Shown: piece after piece, positions 52,713 to 60,759 of the stretch
How positions within the stretch are numbered: the stretch's first letter is position 1
Layout of the letters: the number at the start of each line of letters is the position of its first letter
Origin: Dehalococcoidia bacterium
GTDB lineage: Bacteria; Chloroflexota; Dehalococcoidia; SM23-28-2; HRBIN24
Reading direction: 5' to 3'
Assembly: GCA_025062275.1 (NCBI GenBank)
Contig: JANXAP010000031.1
Coordinates: 1 to 60,759, forward strand
DNA length: 60,759 nucleotides
Notes under the pieces: generated by a model
What the model saw: the letters and a program-made list of their open reading frames with translations, nothing else
What the model was told of the DNA's origin: nothing
The model's database searches: none
Program-made: the position numbers and the translations under genes

Positions 52713-55163
52713 ATGCCCTACGTCGAGGCAGCCGTCAACGCTCCTTTCCCCACCCGCCAGTCCTTCACCTATCGTGTTCCCGAGGGCCTGGACGTCCGAC
52801 CCGGCCACCTCCTCTACGTCCCCTTCGGCCAGCGGGTTGCCCAGGGCGTGGCGCTGGAGGTCACCGATGCCCCGTCCTACCCGGAGGCCCGCGACATCCT
52901 GGGGCTGGCCAGCCCCGACCCTCTCCTGCTGCCTCACCAGCCGGCGCTGGCCCGCTGGCTCTGCGACTACTACCTGGCGCCCCTCTTCGACTGCGTGGCC
53001 CTGATGCTGCCTCCTGGCAGTGAGCAACGACCCTTGACTTACATCCGCCCGCGCATCGGCACCGAAGAGGCAGCTGCCCTCCGCCTGCCGCCGGCGGCCC
53101 GCCGCGCCCTGGAGATGATCCTGGCCCGCGGCCAGGCGGAGATGCGGGAGCTGGAACGGTCGTTGGGGTCGTCGAGGGCGCAGTCGGCAGTGGCGACGCT
53201 CCTGAGGCGGGGACTGGTCGAGCGCAGCTACGCCCTGGCCCCCCCACGCGGACGGCACCGCACCGTCGTCCGCCTGAGGCTGCTGCTGTCGCCCCCCGAG
53301 GCCGAGGCCCTGGCCGAGACGTGGGCGGGACGCCGCCCGCGGTTGGCGTCCCTGCTCCGACTGCTAGCCAGGGAGGGGCCTGTCGTGGCCTGGCCGGAGG
53401 TGAGGGCGAGGCTGAGGCTGACCCGGGCTGCCCTGGCCCCGGCGCTGGTCGAGGGGGTCGTGGCCCTGGAGGAGGCACCGGCCCTGGCCGAGCCGCCGCT
53501 GCCCGATGCCGCCCAGTCCCGGCCGCCACCGTCCCTGACGCCCTCCCAGGCCGAGGCGGCCGGGGCCATCATCGACGCCCTGCGCCGCCCTCTCGCCGAC
53601 GGCGGCCCCGCCGTTTTCCTGCTGCACGGCCTCACGGGCAGCGGCAAGACGGAGGTCTACCTGGCCGCCATCGACGAGGCGCTGTCCCGAGGAAAGAGGG
53701 CCATCGTGCTGGTGCCGGAGATCTCCCTGACGCCCCAGACGCTTCAGCGGTTCTCCGCCCGCTTCCCCGGTCGGGTAGCGGTGCTGCACAGCGGCCTCTC
53801 CCTGCGGGAGCAGTTCGATACCTGGCACTTGCTGCGGCAAGGGCGTTACGGGGTAGTGGTGGGAGCTCGCAGCGCCATCTTCGCGCCCCTTCCCGACCTG
53901 GGACTAGTGGTCATCGACGAGGAGCACGAGTGGACATATAAGGAGGAAGAGCGGGCACCACGCTACCATGCCCGTCGCGTGGCCGAGGAGCTCTGTCGCC
54001 TGACAGGGGCGGTGCTGGTGCTGGGCAGCGCCACCCCCGATGTGGAGAGCTACCACGCCGCCCGCAGCGGTCGCTATCGTCTGCTGGAGCTGCCCCACCG
54101 CCTGCGGCCCGACAGCCGCGGCGGAGTCGTCCCGTCCCCCTTGCCGGAGGTGCTGGTGGTGGACATGCGACGCGAGCTGAGGGAGGGGCACCGGGGCATC
54201 TTCAGCCGTGCCCTGCTGAGGGAGATGGCCTCCGCCCTGGACGCGGGGGAGCAGGTAGTCCTGTTCCTGAACCGTCGTGGCACCGCCTCCTTCCTCCAGT
54301 GTCAGGAGTGCGGGCATGTCCCGGCCTGCCCCGGCTGCGAGGTGGCCTATACCTATCACGGCGACCAGGCGCGCCTGGTCTGCCACCACTGCAACCGCCA
54401 GCGGCGCGTTCCCTCTTCCTGCCCCGCCTGCGACAGCACCGTGCTGCGGCCCATGGGAGCCGGCACCCAGAGGGTGGAAGAGGAGGTGCGGCGCCTGTTC
54501 CCGGGCGTCCGCACCCTACGCTGGGACAGGGATGCCGCCCGCGACCGCCGCGCCCATGAGCGAATCATGACCATGTTCGCTTCCCACCAGGCCGACGTTC
54601 TGGTGGGCACCCAGATGCTGGCCAAGGGCCTCGACCTGCCCCTGGTGACGGTGGTGGGGGTGGTCCTGGCCGACATCGGCCTGCACGTCCCCGACTTCCG
54701 AGCCGGCGAGCGCACCTTTCAGCTGCTGGAGCAGGTGGCGGGGAGGGCAGGGAGAGGCCCCAGAGGGGGCCGGGTCGTCCTCCAGACCTACTCCCCCTCC
54801 CACCCTGTCGTCCAGGCAGTGGCCTCCCATGACTACCAGGCCCTTTACCGCGAGGAGGCGGCCCTCAGGGCCAGGCTGCGCTATCCCCCCTTCGGCAGGC
54901 TAGTGCGCCTGACCTGCTCCCTCGCCAATGCCGCCCGTGCCCGCGAGGAGGCGGCCCGTCAGGCCGCCCGCCTGCGGGAAATCGTCCAGAAGGAAGGGCT
55001 GGACTTGGACGTGCTGGGCCCCGCCCCGGCCTATCCGCTGCGCCTGCGGGGACGCTTTCGCTGGCACATCACCCTGCGCGGGCCCGACCCTCACGTCCTG
55101 CTGCGGAGGTGGTCCCTGCCCGAGGGTTGGGCCATCGACGTAGACCCCCTGGGCACCCCCTAG
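52713..55163 (+). CDS. priA: Primosomal replication-restart helicase PriA
   Basis: An 816-aa 3'-5' helicase that reloads the replisome at collapsed forks. N-terminal 3'-end binding region (YVEAAVNAPFPTRQSFTYRVP), Walker A GLTGSGKT (306-313), DEEHEWTYKEEERAPRYHARR, the zinc-binding insert with CQECGH, CPGC, CHHCNR and CPAC, and helicase motifs VLVGTQMLAKGLDLP and QVAGRAGRG. The ATG at 52713 is preferred over an upstream GTG at 52686. Confidence 0.96.
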   Translation: MPYVEAAVNAPFPTRQSFTYRVPEGLDVRPGHLLYVPFGQRVAQGVALEVTDAPSYPEARDILGLASPDPLLLPHQPALARWLCDYYLAPLFDCVALMLPPGSEQRPLTYIRPRIGTEEAAALRLPPAARRALEMILARGQAEMRELERSLGSSRAQSAVATLLRRGLVERSYALAPPRGRHRTVVRLRLLLSPPEAEALAETWAGRRPRLASLLRLLAREGPVVAWPEVRARLRLTRAALAPALVEGVVALEEAPALAEPPLPDAAQSRPPPSLTPSQAEAAGAIIDALRRPLADGGPAVFLLHGLTGSGKTEVYLAAIDEALSRGKRAIVLVPEISLTPQTLQRFSARFPGRVAVLHSGLSLREQFDTWHLLRQGRYGVVVGARSAIFAPLPDLGLVVIDEEHEWTYKEEERAPRYHARRVAEELCRLTGAVLVLGSATPDVESYHAARSGRYRLLELPHRLRPDSRGGVVPSPLPEVLVVDMRRELREGHRGIFSRALLREMASALDAGEQVVLFLNRRGTASFLQCQECGHVPACPGCEVAYTYHGDQARLVCHHCNRQRRVPSSCPACDSTVLRPMGAGTQRVEEEVRRLFPGVRTLRWDRDAARDRRAHERIMTMFASHQADVLVGTQMLAKGLDLPLVTVVGVVLADIGLHVPDFRAGERTFQLLEQVAGRAGRGPRGGRVVLQTYSPSHPVVQAVASHDYQALYREEAALRARLRYPPFGRLVRLTCSLANAARAREEAARQAARLREIVQKEGLDLDVLGPAPAYPLRLRGRFRWHITLRGPDPHVLLRRWSLPEGWAIDVDPLGTP

Positions 55164-55235
55164 CGCCCGCAGAGCGTTCCCCCCGGCCGGGGCAGCCCCT
55201 TATCATGGGTAGCGACGTCCTGGCGGAGGTGAGAT

Positions 55236-55757
55236 GTGGCCGTCCATCCCATCAGGCTGGTGGGCGACCCCGTCCTGCGCATGAAGGCGCGGCGGGTCAC
55301 CAAGATCGACGACTCCATCCGTGCCCTGGTGCGGGACATGATCGATAGCATGTACGCTGCCCACGGGGTGGGCATAGCCGCGCCCCAGATCGGCGTACCC
55401 CTGCGGGTCATCGTCATCGGCCTGCCCGACGAGGAGCCTTTCGCCCTGGTCAACCCCGAGATCGTCAAGCGGGAGGGACAGCGGCGGGTGGAGGAGGGCT
55501 GCCTGTCCATTCCCGGCTATCGCGCTCTGGTGCCCCGCTCGGTGACGGTGGTGGCCCGCGGCCTGGACCTGCAGGGACGGATGGTCCGCATCAAGGCCTC
55601 GGCCAAAGGGGGCGACCGCGATGCCCTGCTGGCCCAGGCCCTCGAGCACGAGGTGGACCACATCAACGGCATCCTGTACATAGACCACCTGGAGAGCCTG
55701 GACGAGCTGCAGAAAATAGACCGCGACGCCCCCGAGCTGGAAGAGGAGACGAGGTGA
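55236..55757 (+). CDS. def: Peptide deformylase
   Basis: A 173-aa metallohydrolase that removes the N-formyl group from nascent proteins. Motif 1 GVGIAAPQ (44-51), motif 2 EGCLS (87-91) with the metal-binding Cys, and motif 3 HEVDH (138-142) are complete. GTG with GGAGGTGA upstream; stop overlaps cca (GTGA). Confidence 0.97.
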   Translation: MAVHPIRLVGDPVLRMKARRVTKIDDSIRALVRDMIDSMYAAHGVGIAAPQIGVPLRVIVIGLPDEEPFALVNPEIVKREGQRRVEEGCLSIPGYRALVPRSVTVVARGLDLQGRMVRIKASAKGGDRDALLAQALEHEVDHINGILYIDHLESLDELQKIDRDAPELEEETR

Positions 55758-57235
55758 GCCCCGCCCTGGCCACGACGCGCCTCCTCGCGGGCGTCCATGC
55801 CGTCCTCTCCCAGATGGGCGTGGAGGCCTATCTGGTGGGCGGCAGCGTGCGCGACGCCCTCCTGGGAAGGGAGGCTCGCGACCTGGACCTGGCCATCGCT
55901 GCCGACCCTGCCGTCGTCGGTCAGGAGGTGGCCAGACATCTAGGGGGCACCTTCTTCCCTCTCTCGGAGGACGTGGGGCGCGTGGTCCTGCCCGAAGGGG
56001 CCGCGGTGGACCTGGAGCGCCTGCGCGGGGGCATCGAGGAGGACCTGCGCCGCCGCGACTATACCGTGGATGCCATGGCCGTGCCCCTGCCTGAGGCCGC
56101 CCGCGGCGAGCTGCGCGTGCTGGACCCCCTGGGCGGGCAGGAAGACCTGCGCCGGGGCATCATCCGCCTGGTCTCGCCCGCCGCCCTGGAGGAAGACCCC
56201 ATCCGCCTGCTGCGGGGTCCTCGCCTGGCCACTGAGCTGGGCTTCGAGCTGGAGCGCGAGACGGCCGCGGAGATCGGGCGCCGCGCTTCCCTGCTCGCCC
56301 TGGCCGCCGCCGAGCGCCAGCGCGACGAACTGGTGCGCGTCCTGGCCACGGATCGCGCCGGCCGCGGCCTGCGCCTGCTGGACGACCTGGGGCTGCTATC
56401 CCGCTTGCTGCCCGAGGTGGAGGAGGCACGGGGCGTCGAGCAGCCACCGGAGCACTACTGGGACGTGCTGGGGCACCTGCTGGCGACGGTCGCTGCGCTG
56501 GACGTCCTCCTCTCGCCCGTCCCACCGACCGGGGAGGACGACCGACGGCTGTGGGAGTCCTTCTGGTCTCCCTTGGGCGAGGTGGGCGAGCAGCTGCGCC
56601 AGTACCTGGACGAGGAGCCGGTGACGGGCCGGCCTCGGCGTGCCCTGCTGAAGCTGGCGGGGCTGTTGCACGACGTCGCCAAGCCCCGCACCAGGACGCT
56701 GGACGCCCGGGGGCGTCTGCGCTTCTTCGGCCACGACAAGCTGGGCGCCGATATGGCCCGCGAGGCCCTGGCCAGGCTCCGCTTCGCCCAGCGGGAATCC
56801 GACTTCGTGGCCACGGCAGTGGCCCAACACCTGCGACTGGCCCACATGTCGCATCAAGGCAGGCCCACCGCCCGCGCCATCTATCGCTTCTACCGTGATT
56901 GCGGCGAGGCCGCCCGAGGGGTGCTGCTGCTGGCCCTGGCGGACCATCTGGCCACCGTGGGCCCCGCCCTGTCCTGGCGGGGGTGGCTGGCCCACGTCGG
57001 CCTGATACACTACGTGTTGATGGAACCCGTGCGGCGGGAGGCGCTGGTCTCCCCGCCCAAGCTGGTCAGCGGGCACGACCTGATGGCCGCGCTGGGGCTC
57101 TCGCCCGGCCCCCTGGTCGGTCGACTGCTGGAACGGGTGCGGGAGGCCCAGGCCGAAGGGCGAGTGGCCACCAGGGAGGAGGCGCTGGCACTGGCCCGTC
57201 GCGCCCTCCGAGAAGAGACGAGGGAGGCGGAGTAG
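55754..57235 (+). CDS. tRNA nucleotidyltransferase / poly(A) polymerase family protein
   Basis: A 493-aa class II nucleotidyltransferase with GGSVRD (29-34), the catalytic DLD (43-45), RRRDYTVDAMAVPL, and a C-terminal HD domain (LLHDVAKPRTRT, FFGHDKLGADMA). It most likely adds or repairs CCA ends. The encoded CCA of tRNA-Pro in this window suggests at least a repair role. One oddity: the usual RLLRAxRFA reads RLLRGPRLATELGF. Confidence 0.9.
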   Translation: MSPALATTRLLAGVHAVLSQMGVEAYLVGGSVRDALLGREARDLDLAIAADPAVVGQEVARHLGGTFFPLSEDVGRVVLPEGAAVDLERLRGGIEEDLRRRDYTVDAMAVPLPEAARGELRVLDPLGGQEDLRRGIIRLVSPAALEEDPIRLLRGPRLATELGFELERETAAEIGRRASLLALAAAERQRDELVRVLATDRAGRGLRLLDDLGLLSRLLPEVEEARGVEQPPEHYWDVLGHLLATVAALDVLLSPVPPTGEDDRRLWESFWSPLGEVGEQLRQYLDEEPVTGRPRRALLKLAGLLHDVAKPRTRTLDARGRLRFFGHDKLGADMAREALARLRFAQRESDFVATAVAQHLRLAHMSHQGRPTARAIYRFYRDCGEAARGVLLLALADHLATVGPALSWRGWLAHVGLIHYVLMEPVRREALVSPPKLVSGHDLMAALGLSPGPLVGRLLERVREAQAEGRVATREEALALARRALREETREAE

Positions 57236-57237
57236 CG

Positions 57238-57564
57238 TTGGACCTGTTGCTGCTGGCCCTGGCCTATCCCGTGGTCATCGCCATCCTTTTCTATTTCGCC
57301 TTCTACCGTCCCGTGCAGCAGGAGAGGCGAAGGCAGCGAGAGGCCATGGCCAGTCTGGAACCGGGCGACCTGGTGCTGACCCAGGGCGGCCTCATGGCCA
57401 CCGTCAAGGAGGTAATAGTCCCCCCCGAAGGCCCCACCGAGGTGGTGCTGGAGCTGGCCCCTGGGGTAGAGGTGCGGGCCGTGGCCACGGCCATCGTGCA
57501 GCGACTGCGGCCTGCCCAGCAGCACTCCCCCGGCCAGGCACCATCCAGGGCCAGGGAAGGGTAG
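57238..57564 (+). CDS. yajC: Preprotein translocase accessory subunit YajC
   Basis: A 108-aa single-pass membrane protein. The hydrophobic helix (LALAYPVVIAILFYFAFY) is followed by RPVQQERRRQREAMASLEPGDLVLTQGG, the YajC signature, and a beta-rich tail. TTG start with GGGAGGCGGAG upstream, one base after the cca stop codon region. It works with SecDF, encoded next. Confidence 0.92.
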   Translation: MDLLLLALAYPVVIAILFYFAFYRPVQQERRRQREAMASLEPGDLVLTQGGLMATVKEVIVPPEGPTEVVLELAPGVEVRAVATAIVQRLRPAQQHSPGQAPSRAREG

Positions 57565-57565
57565 G

Positions 57566-60046
57566 ATGCGACGCCCCACCGACCTGCTCCTGCTCCTGTT
57601 CGTGCTGGGCCTCACCGCCTTCGCAGTGGTCGTTGTCTGGCCTGGCGACCCCAACCGCTACCTGCCCGACTTCATCCCCTGGCCCAGGGGCCAGGGCCTC
57701 AAGATAGGCGACTTCGACCGCCAGGCCATGCGCCTGGGACTCGACCTCAAAGGCGGTACCTACGTGCTGCTGGAGGCCGACGTTACCGCCCTGGCCCCGG
57801 GCACCGACATCGACCAGGCCATGGAAGGCGTGAAACAGGTCATCGAGCAGAGGGTCAACGCCTTCGGCGTGGCCGAGACGGAGATCCAGCGGGAGGGCCG
57901 CTACCGCCTGTCGGCCCAGTTGCCGGGCATAAGTCCCGAGGAGGCCCGGGACCTCATCGGGCGCACGGCGCGACTGGAGTTCCTGGAGCCGCAGCTCGAT
58001 GCCAACGGTAATTACTTATGTCGAGCATCCGACGGCAGCCAGTTCACTGCTGCCCCTGGCCTCGCCCCCAGCTTCGACCGCAACCTGGGCCGCATTCTCT
58101 GCCTGGGCGACCAGGGACAGGCAGGCGACCTGCTTTTACAGCCGGCCATGTGTCGCCAGGACTGCCCGCCCGACGTGCGTGGCATCCCTCTGACGGGCGC
58201 CGAGCTGGAGTCCAATTCGAGGGTGGAGACCAACCCCCAGGGCACCGGGGTGGTGGTGACCCTCAACTTCAAGTCCCGGGGGGCCACCATCCTGCAGGAC
58301 GTGAGCCGACGTCTGGTCGGGAAGCCGCTGGCCATCGCCCTGGACGGGCAGATCATAGCCGCCCCGGTTGTAAGGCAGGAGCTGAGCGGCTCGGCTGTCA
58401 TTGAGGGGCTGTCGCTGAACGACGCCAAGCGGCTGGCGGTGCAGCTCAATTCGGGCGCCCTGCCTGTGCCCATGCGGGTCGTCCAGGAAACGCAGGTGGA
58501 CGCCACCCTGGGCGACACCACCGTCCGCCACAGCATCCAGGCCGGCATCCTGGGCATCATGGGGGTCATGGCTTTCATGGTGCTGGTATACCGGCTGCCT
58601 GGGGTGGTAGCCGCGCTGGCCCTGGTGACCTACGCCTCGGTGTTGTTGCTCATCTTCAAGCTCTGGCCAGTGACCCTGACCCTGGCCGGCATCGCTGCCT
58701 TCGTCCTGTCGGTGGGAATGGCCGTGGACGCCAACATCCTGGTGTTCGAGCGGCTCCGCGAAGAGCTGAGGGCGGGCCGCAGCCTGGCCTCGGCGGTGGA
58801 GGCGGGCTTCGACCGCGCCTGGACGTCCATCCGCGACAGCAACATCTCAACCCTCATCACCTGCGGCATCCTGTGGTGGTTCGGCGACCAGTTCAACGCC
58901 AGCCTGGTGAAGGGGTTCGCCCTCACCCTGGCCATCGGCGTGCTGGTGAGCATGTTCTCGGCCATCACCGTCACCCGCACCTACCTGCGGGCGCTGGTGG
59001 GGACCCCGCTGGCACGGAACCTGTGGCTGTTCGGGGCCGAGCGCCCGCGGCCGGCGGCGGGCACCGAGCGGCGGCCCTTCGTCATTCCGTTCGTCGAGCG
59101 GCGCTGGCTCTACTTCGCCATCTCGGCGCTGGTGCTGGTGCCCGGCCTCATCTCGCTGATGGTGCCGCCGGCCCTGAAGCCCGGCATCGAGTTCACCAGC
59201 GGGACCACGTTCACCATACGCTTCCAGGACCCGCCCGACCCTGAGGCGGTGCGGGCGCTGCTGGCCGAGCTGGGGCACCCCCAGGCGCGGGTGCAGGTGG
59301 CCGACAACGGCGACTACATCCTGCGCCTCGGCGAGATGCGCGGGGCCATAAATGTGCCGCCAGTGGGGCCGCCGCCGCCCTCGGAGCGGGACACCATCGA
59401 AGAAGCCTTGCGCCAGCGCTTCGGCGACTTCCAGGTGCGCAACTTCGACACCGTGTCCGAGATCGTCAGTCGCAGCATCGGTCGCAACGCTGCCATCGCC
59501 GTGGGGGTGGCGGCGGCTGCTATCCTGCTCTACATCAGCTTCGCCTTCCGCCACCTGCCGCGCCCCTACCGCTACGGCATCGCCGCCGTGGTGGCCCTGA
59601 TGCACGACGTGCTCTTCGTCATCGGCGCCTTCTCGATCTTCGGCAAGGTCTTCGGCATGGAAGTCAATACCATGTTCATCACAGGGATGCTCACGGCAGC
59701 GGGCTTCTCGGTGCACGACACCATCGTAGTGTTCGACCGCATCCGCGAGAACATGGCCCGCTATCCGGGCGAGCCTTTTGCCGATATCGTGAATACCAGC
59801 CTGACGGAGACGCTGGTCCGATCCCTGAACACCTCCCTGACCCTCATCATCACCGTGGTCGCCATGCTGCTCTTGGCAGGGACTGCGGTGCAGACGCTGC
59901 TGCTGGTGATGCTCCTGGGCACTGTGACGGGGACTTACAGCTCCATCTTCGTGGCCAGCCAGGTGCTGGTGAGCTGGGAGGAGGGCGACTTCGCCCGCCT
60001 CTTCCGCCGTCTCTTCCCTCGCCGGCCGGTGCCGGTGGAAGCCTAG
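57566..60046 (+). CDS. secDF: SecDF fusion protein, Sec translocase
   Basis: An 826-aa fusion of SecD and SecF that uses the proton gradient to help pull secreted proteins. SecD half (1-about 490): LGLDLKGGTYVLLEADV, periplasmic P1 domain and GMAVDANILVFERLREELRAG. SecF half (about 510-826): GIEFTSGTTF, ITGMLTAAGFSVHDTIVVFDRIREN and TSLTETLVRSLNTSLTLII. Twelve membrane helices are expected. Starts one base after yajC. Confidence 0.96.
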   Translation: MRRPTDLLLLLFVLGLTAFAVVVVWPGDPNRYLPDFIPWPRGQGLKIGDFDRQAMRLGLDLKGGTYVLLEADVTALAPGTDIDQAMEGVKQVIEQRVNAFGVAETEIQREGRYRLSAQLPGISPEEARDLIGRTARLEFLEPQLDANGNYLCRASDGSQFTAAPGLAPSFDRNLGRILCLGDQGQAGDLLLQPAMCRQDCPPDVRGIPLTGAELESNSRVETNPQGTGVVVTLNFKSRGATILQDVSRRLVGKPLAIALDGQIIAAPVVRQELSGSAVIEGLSLNDAKRLAVQLNSGALPVPMRVVQETQVDATLGDTTVRHSIQAGILGIMGVMAFMVLVYRLPGVVAALALVTYASVLLLIFKLWPVTLTLAGIAAFVLSVGMAVDANILVFERLREELRAGRSLASAVEAGFDRAWTSIRDSNISTLITCGILWWFGDQFNASLVKGFALTLAIGVLVSMFSAITVTRTYLRALVGTPLARNLWLFGAERPRPAAGTERRPFVIPFVERRWLYFAISALVLVPGLISLMVPPALKPGIEFTSGTTFTIRFQDPPDPEAVRALLAELGHPQARVQVADNGDYILRLGEMRGAINVPPVGPPPPSERDTIEEALRQRFGDFQVRNFDTVSEIVSRSIGRNAAIAVGVAAAAILLYISFAFRHLPRPYRYGIAAVVALMHDVLFVIGAFSIFGKVFGMEVNTMFITGMLTAAGFSVHDTIVVFDRIRENMARYPGEPFADIVNTSLTETLVRSLNTSLTLIITVVAMLLLAGTAVQTLLLVMLLGTVTGTYSSIFVASQVLVSWEEGDFARLFRRLFPRRPVPVEA

Positions 60047-60759
60047 GGCTCCGGCGCGTCGTCGGGCGCGCGCTGGCGACGCCGGGCGACCAGGTAGGCC
60101 AGGGTCAGGGCCACCGCGCCGAAGGCCGCCCCACCCAGCACCAGCGCCACTGGCCCCGACTCGGTGCCCGCCGCTGCATCCGGTGCGGGGACCTGCTGCT
60201 GGCGGACGCGCCCCGAGGCGGTGGGCTGGGCCGACACCTCTTCCGTCACCGACTCCACCACCCGCCGCAGGTCGCCGAGGCCCAGGTAGGCCCGCTCCCT
60301 GCCCTGAGCGTCCTCCTCCAGCAGCACCAGCAGCATGCCGCGGGCGTAGTAGATGCCCCGCGAGGGGAGAGGCCCAGGGACGAGGAAGCGACGGTCGCCG
60401 AAGAGGAGGTGGGGGATGGCCCACTCCAGCTCCAGCTCCCACTCGTCGCCGGCGGAGTAGATGCGCCGCAGCTGCTCAGCGTCGGACGGCAGGCCGGCAG
60501 CGAAGACGGCGCTGGCAGGCAGAGGGTCCCGCAGCAAGACCAGCCTCTCCCCAGTCCCTTTCCTGAGCACGATGCTGCGCAGGAGCGGCTCGACGTGCCG
60601 CACCTCGCTCATGTCCCCTGCCACCACGTCCGTCTCCCATGGGGAGGGGCGGGTGGCCGTCGGCAGCGCATCTCGTAGCCGCTCGGCCAGCTCCCCCTGG
60701 ACCTGCATCCCCTCCAGCAGGACGATAGCGGGCGCTCCGGCGGAGCCTCCCTCCAGCCG
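60043..60759 (-). CDS. Membrane-anchored hypothetical protein, 5' end outside the window
   Basis: The frame is open to the right edge, so the gene is partial. An internal ATG at 60708 would give 221 residues, but protein-like sequence continues upstream. A C-terminal membrane helix (VALVLGGAAFGAVALTLAYLVA) and basic tail (RRRQR) suggest a cell-surface protein anchored at its C-terminus, with the domain outside. I recognise no family. Tail-to-tail with secDF, overlapping by 4 bp. Confidence 0.7.
   Translation of the reverse strand, partial: RLEGGSAGAPAIVLLEGMQVQGELAERLRDALPTATRPSPWETDVVAGDMSEVRHVEPLLRSIVLRKGTGERLVLLRDPLPASAVFAAGLPSDAEQLRRIYSAGDEWELELEWAIPHLLFGDRRFLVPGPLPSRGIYYARGMLLVLLEEDAQGRERAYLGLGDLRRVVESVTEEVSAQPTASGRVRQQQVPAPDAAAGTESGPVALVLGGAAFGAVALTLAYLVARRRQRAPDDAPEP

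Noticed and set aside
58847-60442. Antisense frame opposite secDF
   Set aside because: No family resemblance; it runs across the convergent gene border and mirrors the SecF coding sequence.
1-60759. CRISPR array, transposon or prophage
   Set aside because: No regularly spaced repeats, transposase, integrase or phage structural genes were seen.

Overview
The window is a 60.8 kb piece of a GC-rich bacterial chromosome. It is densely packed, many genes overlap by 1-4 bases, and GTG/TTG starts are common. I see no insertion sequence, phage gene or CRISPR array. A complete division and cell-wall (dcw) cluster, two cobalamin-dependent ribonucleotide reductases, a short HisG with HisZ, NrdR and a stand-alone PurS together suggest a peptidoglycan-containing Chloroflexota-like bacterium. 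That placement is an inference from gene content and needs a phylogeny.

Layout. 1-43: partial tRNA-Lys; 260-1303: an APH-fold kinase. 11.0-1.3 kb (minus): a biosynthetic operon hisZ-hisG-(zinc phospholipase C-like gene)-hisD-hisC-hisB-(dienelactone hydrolase-like gene)-purB-purC-purS. 11.1-18 kb (plus): NfeD protease plus slipin, then panD-panB-panC, then yebC-ruvC-ruvA-DUF1232. 18-24.2 kb: an Asp-box repeat protein (minus), uvrB (plus), a methyltransferase (minus), tRNA-Pro (minus) and a secreted subtilase (plus). 24.1-34.5 kb (minus): nrdR, two small leader ORFs and nrdJ2, then DUF488 and a PAS protein, then the intein-containing nrdJ1, a lipid acyltransferase, a flippase-like membrane protein and a small hypothetical protein. 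34.7-50.8 kb (minus): the dcw cluster mraZ-rsmH-ftsL/B-ftsI-murF-mraY-murD-ftsW-murG-murC-murB-ddl-ftsQ-ftsA-ftsZ, with a promoter and MraZ operator upstream and a hairpin terminator downstream. 51-60 kb (plus): mogA/moaB-trmD-rplS-priA-def-cca-yajC-secDF. The window ends in a partial membrane-anchored protein on the minus strand.

How the parts work together. The dcw cluster builds UDP-MurNAc-pentapeptide, lipid I and lipid II and assembles the divisome. Directly downstream, NrdR and its operators control dNTP synthesis by the B12-dependent reductases. DnaA-box-like sequences occur next to both the mraZ promoter and the nrdR promoter, so a link between replication initiation, division and dNTP supply is plausible.

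Most notable observations: (1) a tandem HisG fusion whose first half has lost the PRPP-binding loop; (2) a symmetric element between ftsZ and nrdR, made of inverted pairs of DnaA-box-like 9-mers around a 39-bp interrupted palindrome, next to a textbook NrdR promoter with two boxes 31 bp apart; (3) a full-length homing-endonuclease intein inserted just before the catalytic Cys of one of two class II reductases; (4) a chain of two tiny ORFs filling the nrdR-nrdJ2 gap; (5) several genes with a -10 hexamer so close to the start codon that leaderless mRNAs are likely.
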